Shown here one piece after another: positions 17,571 through 25,202 of a stretch of 64,000 nt of DNA. The notes below the pieces were generated by a model, which saw only the letters and a program-made list of their open reading frames with translations, had not been told where the DNA came from and searched no databases. The DNA is taken from assembly GCA_903859205.1 (NCBI GenBank), contig CAIOLM010000023.1, positions 1 through 64,000 on the forward strand, given 5' to 3'. A program made the position numbers and the translations under genes. Origin of the DNA: an uncultured Microbacteriaceae bacterium. Lineage in GTDB: Bacteria > Actinomycetota > Actinomycetes > Actinomycetales > Microbacteriaceae. Positions within the stretch are counted from its first letter, which is position 1, and each line of letters opens with the position of its first letter.

Positions 17571-19070
17571 ATGAAACTACGCGATTACTGGGTCATCGTC
17601 CGTAAGGGCTGGAAGTACCTAGTTGCTGCCGTTGCCATCGCTCTCGCAGCCGGCGTTGCTGTAACGCTTCTCTCCACCCCGATGTACTCGTCGACCACGA
17701 GCGTCTTTGTCTCTGCCCAAACCGCAGACACGACGGCCGACCTGCTCCAAGGGTCGTCGTTCACTCAACAGCGCGTCAAGTCGTACGCAGACATCGCCAC
17801 CAGCCCCATCGTTCTCGACCCGGTGATCGAAAGCCTGGGACTCGACATAACGAGCGCTGAGCTCGCCAAGCAGATTTCGACCGAGGTTCCCCTCAACACC
17901 GTGTTGATCAACATCACCGTCAACGATCCGAATGCCAACAAAGCGGCGACCATCGCAAACGCGGTGGGTCAGAGCCTCGCCACGCAGGTGGATGCCATTG
18001 AGGCGCCGCTTTCGGGCCAGGTATCCCCGGTCAAGTTGAGCACCGTTCAGCCCGGCCAGGTCTCGCTCAAGCCCGACTCCCCGAAGCTCGCGGTGAACAT
18101 GGCAATTGCCCTTCTCGCCGGGCTTGTCCTCGGCTTTGGCATCGCGTGGTTGCGCGAGACGCTCGACGTTCGTGTGCGTAACGGCAACGACATTGAAGAG
18201 ATTGGTCACGCGGGCATTTTGGGAGGCATCGTCTTCGACGAGAGTGCCGACGACAACCCGCTGGTTGTTCTGACTCAACCCAAGAGCGTGCGGTCCGAGG
18301 CATTCCGTCAGTTGCGAACCAACATTCAGTTCATTGAGGCCGCTGAAGGGCGCAAAACGATTGTTGTGTCGTCGTCGATCCCCTCTGAGGGCAAGTCGTT
18401 CACGACTGCAAACTTGGCCATTTCCATGGCAGATGCAGGCATGAAGGTTTTGCTCATTGACTGTGACTTCAGAAAACCCAAGATTCACAAGACTTTCGGT
18501 ATTGAGGGCACGGTGGGGTTCACTAATTTCCTCATCGGGCAAGCCAAGTGGAACGACGTGGTTCAGCCCTGGGGTCTGACTGGCAAGCTCGACATTCTGC
18601 CAGCGGGCCAGATTCCGCCCAACCCCTCCGAGCTTCTGGGCTCTGAGGCTATGAAGAAGGCCCTGGCAACGGTCGAGGCAAAGTACGACGTGGTGCTCAT
18701 CGACACCGCTCCGCTGTTGCCGGTAACTGACGCGGCGATCCTTTCGAAGATCGCCGGAGGAATCGTGCTCGTCGTCAACGTTGGTCGCATCACCAAGCCA
18801 CAGCTGCAGGGGGCAATCAATCACATCGATGCCGTGGGCGGCAAAATCATAGGCTTCGTGATGAACAAGATTCCCACCAAGGGTGCCGACGCCTACTACT
18901 ACTACTCGTACGGCTACAAGTACGGCTACAAGTACGGCTATCAATACGGCTACCAATACACCTATGGTGACGGCACTGAAGAGGGCGGCAAGAAGGCAAA
19001 GAGCGCCAAGAGCGCTAAGTCATCGAAGTCGCCCAAGTCGCCCAAGCAAGATGCGCCCGTCAAGGCGTAG
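17571..19070 (+). CDS. polysaccharide co-polymerase/BY-type tyrosine kinase (Wzz plus CpsD fusion)
   Basis: A 499-residue fusion. The Wzz chain-length domain spans residues 1-200 with transmembrane helices about 17-36 and 178-195. The ATPase/kinase domain (about 225-440) carries Walker A SSSIPSEGKSF (about 267), Walker A' VLLIDCDFRKP and Walker B DVVLIDTAPLLPVTDA. The tail (441-466) holds 14 tyrosines alternating with G, K and Q, the autophosphorylation cluster expected of BY-kinases. A Lys/Ser/Pro-rich end (KSAKSAKSSKSPKSPK) follows. It likely sets chain length and export of the surface polysaccharide, with phosphorylation reversed by the phosphatase 8 bp downstream. The fused architecture is the usual actinobacterial one. 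Confidence 0.93.
   Translation: MKLRDYWVIVRKGWKYLVAAVAIALAAGVAVTLLSTPMYSSTTSVFVSAQTADTTADLLQGSSFTQQRVKSYADIATSPIVLDPVIESLGLDITSAELAKQISTEVPLNTVLINITVNDPNANKAATIANAVGQSLATQVDAIEAPLSGQVSPVKLSTVQPGQVSLKPDSPKLAVNMAIALLAGLVLGFGIAWLRETLDVRVRNGNDIEEIGHAGILGGIVFDESADDNPLVVLTQPKSVRSEAFRQLRTNIQFIEAAEGRKTIVVSSSIPSEGKSFTTANLAISMADAGMKVLLIDCDFRKPKIHKTFGIEGTVGFTNFLIGQAKWNDVVQPWGLTGKLDILPAGQIPPNPSELLGSEAMKKALATVEAKYDVVLIDTAPLLPVTDAAILSKIAGGIVLVVNVGRITKPQLQGAINHIDAVGGKIIGFVMNKIPTKGADAYYYYSYGYKYGYKYGYQYGYQYTYGDGTEEGGKKAKSAKSAKSSKSPKSPKQDAPVKA
18894..18965 (+). repeat. tandem repeat encoding the tyrosine-rich tail
   Basis: Imperfect tandem units built on TACGGCTACAAG / TACGGCTATCAA (12 bp, often paired as 24 bp) encode Tyr-Gly-Tyr-Lys or Tyr-Gly-Tyr-Gln steps in the BY-kinase tail. 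Such repeats can gain or lose units by slippage, changing the number of phosphorylatable tyrosines. Confidence 0.8.
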
Positions 19071-19078
19071 GAGCAGTC

Positions 19079-19651
19079 ATGGGGGCGAGCTTTCACATCA
19101 TGTTCGTGTGCACGGGAAACATTTGTCGTTCCCCGATGGCCGAGCAAATGTTGCGTGCCAAATTGACCGCACGCGGAGTCGACGGCGTCACCATTTCTTC
19201 GGCGGGCACGCACGCCATGGTTGACTCCGACATGCCGCCGCACGCTCGCGAGGTGCTGAGCACACGCGGATACGAGCCCACCGAGCACACCTCGGTGCAG
19301 GTGACTGCCGCGCTGGTGGAGCAGGCGGATCTCGTTTTGGTGGCCACCGAAGATCACCGGGCCGATGTCGTGCGCGAGTTCATCCCTGCGAACCGCTACA
19401 GCTACACCATCAAGGAGTTTGCCAACCAGCTGGCTTTTGTGAACAACCCGGGCGAAGTCGAACTTCCTGAGGTGGCGAAACGCGCGCAGAGCCTGGCGCT
19501 CATTGCTTCCACGCGCGGGCTGGCGCCCGTGCTCTCAATAGTTGACCTTGATGACCCTTATGGCAAAGACATTGCTGCCTACGAAGTCGTGCAACGCGAG
19601 CTCGAGGTTAGCCTCGATGCGGTCACGAACTGGCTGGTGCAACATGGCTAA
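19079..19651 (+). CDS. low-molecular-weight protein tyrosine phosphatase
   Basis: A 190-residue cytosolic phosphatase. The N-terminal P-loop VCTGNICRSPMAE has the CX5R active site (Cys and Arg near residues 12 and 18), and the general acid lies in LDDPYGKD near residue 160. It is the expected partner that dephosphorylates the BY-kinase tail, a Wzc/Wzb-like pair. It is longer than the usual 150-160 residues, with an insertion in the middle (FANQLAFVNNPGEVELPEVAKR). It starts 8 bp after the kinase stop, and its own stop lies within the start of the sugar transferase gene. Confidence 0.93.
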   Translation: MGASFHIMFVCTGNICRSPMAEQMLRAKLTARGVDGVTISSAGTHAMVDSDMPPHAREVLSTRGYEPTEHTSVQVTAALVEQADLVLVATEDHRADVVREFIPANRYSYTIKEFANQLAFVNNPGEVELPEVAKRAQSLALIASTRGLAPVLSIVDLDDPYGKDIAAYEVVQRELEVSLDAVTNWLVQHG

Positions 19652-21110
19652 CGCGGCTGCCGCAAAACTGATGCGGCCCTACCAGTACCTCGTCTTTTGG
19701 GTCGATGTTGTTGGCTTGGCGGTTGGCTTTACGCTCGCGGCCCTGATTCAATTTGGTGACTATTTCAACGACGCTGTTGAGATCAAGTCGCTGGGCAAGC
19801 TGCGCCTGGCGCTCGGCACCACTCAGTTGGCCGTGCTCATCATTGTGGTGTGGCTCATTGTCTTGGTGCTGATTGGGTCACGCAATCGCCGAGTCGTCGG
19901 CACAGGCACCGACGAATACCGCAAAATCGGCAACTCTGCGCTGATTGTTGTGGGCGTGCTGGCTGGGCTGGCCCTGTTCTTTAAGCTCGACGTGAGTCGC
20001 TTGTTCGTTATCTATGCGGTCGTTCTCTCCACGCTTTTGCTCGTCATCGGGCGGCGACTCTGTCGCGTGTGGCTCGTGCGAGCTCGTCGTCGCGGTCGCT
20101 TCCTCACGCGAGTAGCCATCGTGGGCCCGGCCAACCTCACCAGTGAGATTCTCGACACTTTTGCTCGTGACAAGGAGTGCCCGTTCAGGGTTGGGTTGCT
20201 CATCGTGCACAAAGCGAGCGATGCTCGTGCGCTCGAGCATTTTGAACTGCCAACACTCGTTGAGTTGGGCGACCCTGCCACTTTGATGAACGAGCGCAAT
20301 CTCGACGCACTCATCATGGTGAGTTCAGATGCTACATCGGCTAGCTACATTCGCCGGGTGGGGTGGAACCTCGAAGACTCCCCATTCGAACTTATTGTGG
20401 CTCCCGGTGTGCTGGAGTCGATGGGCCCTCGCATTCATGCGCGCCCGGTTGCCGGCTTGCCGCTCATCGAGGTTGAGAGCCCGAGCTTCAGCGACTGGCG
20501 CTTCGTGGTCAAACAGACTTTCGACTTTATCGGCGCAGTGATTCTTATTGTCGTGTTGAGCCCAGTCTTCCTGGTCACCGGCGCTGCAATCAAGGCCGGC
20601 GACCGAGACCCAGTGTTTTTCACCCAAGACCGCATCGGCCGCAATGGTCGAGTTTTCAAAATGCTCAAGTTTCGTAGCATGCGGGCAGGCGCCCACAGTG
20701 ACCACGCAGCTTTGAAAGCGCACAAGCTGAAGTCGGGCGTGCTCGTCAACACGAACATGTTCAAAGACCCGAATGACCCGCGCGTGACTCGAGTTGGTCG
20801 CTTCATTCGCCGCTACTCGATCGATGAGCTTCCGCAGCTGTTCAACGTGCTCAAGGGCGATATGAGCCTGGTTGGCCCTCGACCTCCGCTTCCTTCCGAG
20901 GTGGCGGACTACGAAGATCACATGCATCGACGCCTCCTGGTAAAGCCCGGAGTGACGGGTGTGTGGCAGGTAAGTGGCCGAGCTACTCTCACGTGGGAGG
21001 AGACGGTGCGTCTCGATCTCGATTACGTGGAGAACTGGTCGCTCGTCAACGACTCCATCATTTTGCTCAAGACCGTGCGCGAGGTTGTATTCCCATCGGG
21101 AGCTTTCTAG
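19644..21110 (+). CDS. undecaprenyl-phosphate sugar phosphotransferase (priming glycosyltransferase, WcaJ/CpsE type)
   Basis: A 488-residue membrane enzyme that transfers a sugar-1-phosphate to undecaprenyl phosphate to start repeat-unit synthesis. ATG 19644 overlaps the phosphatase stop by 8 bp and places the first helix at the N-terminus. Four N-terminal transmembrane helices (about 14-35, 52-75, 92-110, 118-135), a CoA-binding-like middle domain, a fifth hydrophobic segment (about 298-320) and the catalytic Bac_transf domain follow. Catalytic motifs are FTQDRIGRNGRVFKMLKFRSM, RRYSIDELPQLFNVLKGDMSLVGPRPPLP, and KPGVTGVWQVSGR (residues about 330-460). The sugar is unknown. Confidence 0.94.
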   Translation: MANAAAAKLMRPYQYLVFWVDVVGLAVGFTLAALIQFGDYFNDAVEIKSLGKLRLALGTTQLAVLIIVVWLIVLVLIGSRNRRVVGTGTDEYRKIGNSALIVVGVLAGLALFFKLDVSRLFVIYAVVLSTLLLVIGRRLCRVWLVRARRRGRFLTRVAIVGPANLTSEILDTFARDKECPFRVGLLIVHKASDARALEHFELPTLVELGDPATLMNERNLDALIMVSSDATSASYIRRVGWNLEDSPFELIVAPGVLESMGPRIHARPVAGLPLIEVESPSFSDWRFVVKQTFDFIGAVILIVVLSPVFLVTGAAIKAGDRDPVFFTQDRIGRNGRVFKMLKFRSMRAGAHSDHAALKAHKLKSGVLVNTNMFKDPNDPRVTRVGRFIRRYSIDELPQLFNVLKGDMSLVGPRPPLPSEVADYEDHMHRRLLVKPGVTGVWQVSGRATLTWEETVRLDLDYVENWSLVNDSIILLKTVREVVFPSGAF

Positions 21111-21111
21111 T

Positions 21112-21882
21112 ATGACTTCTTCGACGCGCCTCACCGTTCCCCTGCTGAATGTTCAAGTTAGCTCCCCTCAGCCGGAGGTTCTTGACGATTGGGTACAAAG
21201 GAACATAGGCAGCCCTGAGACAAAGGTTTTGGCTGGGCACAACCTCCACAGCGCTTATCTCTGGCACACCGATGCCAGATTTCGTTCGTTTTACGATGCA
21301 CCTGGGCTAATTCTTATTGACGGCTTTCCGGTTCTCTTATGTGCCTGGTTGGGTGCGGGTGCGAATCTGGGTTTGAAACGGATTGGCTCGACCGACTGGT
21401 TGCCACAGGTTCTGAAGATGTTGGACGGGCGACGCGTGGCAGTCGTTGGTGCAAGCGCTATGGCCAACGGGTCATTCTGCACTGAACTTCTAGGCCACTC
21501 CCCCAGCGCAACCGTGCGCGGTTGGCATGGTGAGGACTGGTCCTCAGTGCGGAGTGTGTCTGTGGCTGCTGACTTGCTAACCTTTGACCCGGAATTTACT
21601 CTGCTCGCGCTTGGAATGCCAAGACAGGAAATTTATGCTGGTGAATTGATTTCAAGCGGTTTATCGGGCTTGGTAGCAACCATAGGTGGCGCCATCGACC
21701 AGCTGACTGGAGTCCAAAGAAACGCACCTAGATGGCTTGGAGCGGTCGGGCTTGAATGGCTTTGGCGCTTAGCTACCCAGCCTCGAAGGCTGGCACGTCG
21801 TTATCTTGTGGAGCCGTGGCTCCTTGCCGCCGTATTGATCAGAAGGTCGTGGCGAGATCGTGTTTGGGGACTCAACCGATGA
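21112..21882 (+). CDS. WecG/TagA/CpsF family glycosyltransferase
   Basis: A 256-residue GT26-family enzyme. ATG 21112 follows the priming transferase by one base. Family features are AGHNLHSAYLW, the acidic LILIDGFPVLLCAWLGA (DG/P motif near residue 65), RIGSTDW, and LLALGMPRQEIYA (GxPkQE motif near residue 168), then ATIGGAIDQLTG and RAPxWLGxxGLEWLWRL-like APRWLGAVGLEWLWRL. It probably adds the second sugar to the lipid-linked intermediate at the cytosolic membrane face. It contains in-frame TTA leucine codons at 21337 and 21661. Its stop overlaps the next start by 4 bp. Confidence 0.93.
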   Translation: MTSSTRLTVPLLNVQVSSPQPEVLDDWVQRNIGSPETKVLAGHNLHSAYLWHTDARFRSFYDAPGLILIDGFPVLLCAWLGAGANLGLKRIGSTDWLPQVLKMLDGRRVAVVGASAMANGSFCTELLGHSPSATVRGWHGEDWSSVRSVSVAADLLTFDPEFTLLALGMPRQEIYAGELISSGLSGLVATIGGAIDQLTGVQRNAPRWLGAVGLEWLWRLATQPRRLARRYLVEPWLLAAVLIRRSWRDRVWGLNR

Positions 21883-22751
21883 AGGATCTGACAATTGTTA
21901 TTCCATCCTTGGGTCGAGACTCACTTTTTGAGGCACTCGATTCCATCGTTGAGCCTGATCTAAGCCTTGAAATCATTGTCGTGGTCGATAGAGTCGAGAA
22001 CCTCGCTCAGCTGCGGAGGCGGCTCGCCCCCTACGGCGCGCTTGCCATCTCGGGCCCGGGACGTGGCGCGCCCGGCGCCAGAAATGTCGGACTTAAACGG
22101 GCCACATCCAAGTTCGTTGCGTTTTTGGATGATGATGATTTATGGTCGCCGGGCAAGGCGATAATGCAAATTCGCGCGCTGGAAGCAGATGGTGTGACGA
22201 CAGAGACGTTCTCGGTGGTGGGTGTCTCCTTCGTTGGCAGAAGCGAGCGAGACGGGAGAAGATTGGCGCGAAGATTTGACTCTCGAAAGGAGTCGCTTGG
22301 CAACTACCTTGTCGGTCGAGAGAAATTCCTCTATCGAGGCGGGTATTTTTGTTCTTCGGCGATATTGGGGCCAACCGAGTGGATGCAGCAGACACTTTGG
22401 AATGAGGTGCAAAACGACCACGATGATTGGGATTATGTGATTCGACTCCATCGGAATGCCGAGCGTGAAGTCGTAGTCATCCCGCAAGCCTTGGTTACCC
22501 TTCGTCAGGGGTCGACTGGATCCTTGTCTGAATCACGGAACTGGGACAAGAGTCTGTCATTTCTCCAACGTTTTCCGGAAGAAATCTCGGGCCGATCAAA
22601 GTCAGACTTTGCTCTAATTCATGTGGTGCTGCCTGCGATTCAAACGAAGGCTTGGGCGGGTGTTATCGAAGGTCTTCGCTCGATGAAGGGCGGTTTGCCG
22701 AGATTCGGAGCCGTCGCGCGTTTTCTTGCGGGATTGGCAACAGGACGATAG
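21879..22751 (+). CDS. family 2 glycosyltransferase (GT-A fold)
   Basis: A 290-residue cytosolic glycosyltransferase; ATG 21879 overlaps the previous stop (ATGA). It begins with LTIVIPSLGRDSLFEALDSI, then has GPGRGAPGARNVGLKRAT and the metal-binding FLDDDDLW (near residue 85), followed by an acceptor region with QNDHDDWDYVIRL. This matches GT2 enzymes of capsule clusters. Donor and acceptor sugars are unknown. It ends exactly in the start of the flippase gene (TAGTG), continuing a chain of overlapping genes. Confidence 0.88.
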   Translation: MKDLTIVIPSLGRDSLFEALDSIVEPDLSLEIIVVVDRVENLAQLRRRLAPYGALAISGPGRGAPGARNVGLKRATSKFVAFLDDDDLWSPGKAIMQIRALEADGVTTETFSVVGVSFVGRSERDGRRLARRFDSRKESLGNYLVGREKFLYRGGYFCSSAILGPTEWMQQTLWNEVQNDHDDWDYVIRLHRNAEREVVVIPQALVTLRQGSTGSLSESRNWDKSLSFLQRFPEEISGRSKSDFALIHVVLPAIQTKAWAGVIEGLRSMKGGLPRFGAVARFLAGLATGR

Positions 22752-23977
22752 TGAAAATTGAAACTGAGCCGTTACCGCGGCCGGGAAGAGACGTTGGTTT
22801 TCTTGTCGGTGGCCGTCTCGTGTCTGCTGTCGCTCAGTCGGTCATGGTCTTGTGGCTCGTTACGATCGAATCCCCTGGCCAAGTCGGATTTCTACTGACA
22901 TGGTTTTCCATTGCTCTCATTTTTTCCGGGGCGACGGATTTTGGTTTCACAACCATGATTCTCTTGGCCATGAAAACAAGCTGGCCTAGAGCCAAGTCTT
23001 TGTTGGGTGCAGACACTTTTGTGTCCACGGTCTTAGCTGCCTTTATTGTCACAACTGCTTGTGCAGTCATCGCTCTGGCGAAATCGCCCGCTTTTGTGGG
23101 CCTCGTCATCAGCGCGGGTTTGATGCTTCTGTGGGCACTCTTTGAAACGTTGACAGAAGCCGGCAACATGGTACAACTCGGCCGGAATCAATCCGCGCTC
23201 GCTGGAGTGGCAATCGCAATGAGGCGCATACTTGCACTTGGTCTCTACGGGGCCTTTGTGACCCTGGGATTGCGAGATTTCGCCTTTCCAGTTGCTCTCT
23301 TGGGGGGCGCGGCAGTTGTCTACATTTTTCTGCCAAAGGCATGGTCGTGGCCAAGGGTGTTCACTAAGGGCCTTCTTCTCGAACTTAGACCTTACGCAAT
23401 CATGAGCGCTGTGGGGCAGCTTCGGAATTTCGATGTACCTTTGATGGCTTCGGTATTCGGGGCGACGCGATCCGCCCCCTATGCTCTTGGTGCAAGGCTG
23501 GCCAACCCGGTGCTTATCCTTGCTGGCAGCGTAGGTAACGTGCTTGTCGCGCGCCGGAAACACATACGTGTCAGCCAACTCGGACTCGTTATTCTGGCGG
23601 GCTCAGGGTTGCTTGGCATGGTCCTGGCCGTGTCACCGTTCGCCGCGCCAATCATCGCTTCGTTTGCTCAACCCTATGTTTCGTGGCTCAACGGCCCCAA
23701 TGTTTACGTGGCGCTTGTCGTGTTTTGCCGTTTTCTCATGGTCGCGTTGACGATGGTTCTCTCAAGTACCCTCGTGAGCATGGCGAAGGTAACCTACGCG
23801 GCGCGCGTAAACGTCGTTTTTGCTCTGATTGCTTCGGGGACAATCCTCATCGTTGGTCTTGGGACCAACCAGATTCTTGTTACTTTGTTCGCGTCAATTT
23901 CCATCTATGTTTTTCAGGTCGCGGCGCTCGGAGTCGCTGCATTGAGTGGTGCGAGGCGGGATGTGCACGATGTCTAA
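22751..23977 (+). CDS. polytopic membrane protein, probable polysaccharide flippase (Wzx-like)
   Basis: A 408-residue protein starting at GTG 22751 that overlaps the preceding stop. About 11-12 hydrophobic segments are spread along its length, including those at about 20-40, 48-70, 90-112 and 115-135. The size, the segment spacing, the N-terminal GGRLVSAVAQSVMVLWLV and the position between glycosyltransferases and a polymerase fit a Wzx/MATE-like oligosaccharide flippase. No single diagnostic motif is visible, so the role rests mainly on topology and context. Confidence 0.7.
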   Translation: MKIETEPLPRPGRDVGFLVGGRLVSAVAQSVMVLWLVTIESPGQVGFLLTWFSIALIFSGATDFGFTTMILLAMKTSWPRAKSLLGADTFVSTVLAAFIVTTACAVIALAKSPAFVGLVISAGLMLLWALFETLTEAGNMVQLGRNQSALAGVAIAMRRILALGLYGAFVTLGLRDFAFPVALLGGAAVVYIFLPKAWSWPRVFTKGLLLELRPYAIMSAVGQLRNFDVPLMASVFGATRSAPYALGARLANPVLILAGSVGNVLVARRKHIRVSQLGLVILAGSGLLGMVLAVSPFAAPIIASFAQPYVSWLNGPNVYVALVVFCRFLMVALTMVLSSTLVSMAKVTYAARVNVVFALIASGTILIVGLGTNQILVTLFASISIYVFQVAALGVAALSGARRDVHDV

Positions 23978-25202
23978 TGTCGACTCAGATATTCATCGTC
24001 CTGAACTAGGGCAAATTATGTCCAAACCTGCGCCCAAGCTAGTCGCATTTGTGCTCGTCTCAATGCCATATCTTTTCGTGTTGGGCGCCCTGACGCCGCC
24101 TCAGATGGATAATTGGCTGCCGGCAACCAGCTTGTTCGAGGGCTTGTTCTTTGTTGCAGCTCTTGCCTTTATTTTTCGACTTTCACGCCGAATTGCCTGG
24201 TCTTTCTTTGCCCTCGTCATCTTCGCTGCGATTCACATGGGTCTCGCTCTTGCAAGTGGCAGCACGCCATTGGACGAGATTTTCAGAGCCCATAAATGGA
24301 TCCTGTACCTGATCGGACTTTGTCTCTTTGTTGGCCAGAGTCTTCCCGACTCCTCTAGAGTCGCCCGTCTAACAAAGTTCCTCATTATTGCCGCCTTCTT
24401 CAAGTATTTCTACGCTGTCGCACTCTTGGGGCTGAATGCGAGACCTGCGATTCTGACTGAGAATAACTATGAACTTTTTCTATTGATCGGCTTGCTCGTT
24501 GTCTGCTACCGATTCATGGGCCAGCGAGTATTCAACTACGTAATTCTTCTCGGGCTTGAAATCCTCGTGTCGGGATCGAGATCTGCCGCAATTGGTTTCG
24601 TCATATTTGTTTTTTTCGTCACTTTTTCAGGAGAAACCGGGAAAAGTTTCCGCCGCTACTTGTGGGCGCTTTTGAGCATCGCTGTGGTTTGGATCCCTCT
24701 TGTGGTTTTTCAGTCGAGAAACACGTCACTTGACACATTGGACAGAATCAATTTCCTCAACCACTTTTTAATTGAAACTAGCGGATGGCACTTGGGGGAG
24801 TGGTTGTTTGGCGCGGCTCCAATGACTCAACTTAGCTCCTCAACCTGTCAGAGCCTGTCTTACTACTACCTCCTGCTTTCTAGTGCTCAGGACGGAAGCT
24901 GTTATTCCGTGATACTCCATTCGTTCTTCCTGCGCGTCATCTTTGATTTTGGAGTTTTGGGTATGGTTGCAACATTCGTGAGCTTGTGGATCATCATGCG
25001 GGTCGGCGGTGTCGATAGGGGAATTGCCATTGCTCTCGTTGCACTTGCCGTCGCGAATGGTTTTTCTGTCTCAGGCCCGAACAATGTCTACGTAATTCTC
25101 CCGGTGGCATATGCCATATTGGTAGCCCAACGCTCGGAAGTTCGATCAGGGGCTTCAAGGAATTTGAATCAAGAGAAGAAGAGGAGCGCTTTGGCATGGT
25201 AG
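23970..25202 (+). CDS. probable O-antigen polymerase/ligase-like membrane protein (Wzy-like)
   Basis: A 410-residue polytopic protein. Of the in-frame ATGs (23961, 23970, 24018), 23970 gives an 8-bp overlap with the flippase; 24018 (MSKPAPKL) is also possible. About ten hydrophobic segments surround a large extracytoplasmic loop (about 255-325) with GWHLGEWLFGAAPM and several Cys residues (STCQSL, DGSCYS). Short motifs such as LVSGSRSAAIGF (near residue 200) are characteristic of Wzy/WaaL-type proteins. It would polymerise the repeat unit outside the membrane. Assignment rests on topology, this motif and the locus. Confidence 0.75.
   Translation: MSNVDSDIHRPELGQIMSKPAPKLVAFVLVSMPYLFVLGALTPPQMDNWLPATSLFEGLFFVAALAFIFRLSRRIAWSFFALVIFAAIHMGLALASGSTPLDEIFRAHKWILYLIGLCLFVGQSLPDSSRVARLTKFLIIAAFFKYFYAVALLGLNARPAILTENNYELFLLIGLLVVCYRFMGQRVFNYVILLGLEILVSGSRSAAIGFVIFVFFVTFSGETGKSFRRYLWALLSIAVVWIPLVVFQSRNTSLDTLDRINFLNHFLIETSGWHLGEWLFGAAPMTQLSSSTCQSLSYYYLLLSSAQDGSCYSVILHSFFLRVIFDFGVLGMVATFVSLWIIMRVGGVDRGIAIALVALAVANGFSVSGPNNVYVILPVAYAILVAQRSEVRSGASRNLNQEKKRSALAW

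Noticed and set aside
17619-18956. A 445-codon open frame on the minus strand opposite the BY-kinase gene
   Set aside because: It is a shadow of a GC-rich gene: no family motif, composition of the antisense frame, and complete overlap with a clear Wzz/kinase gene.
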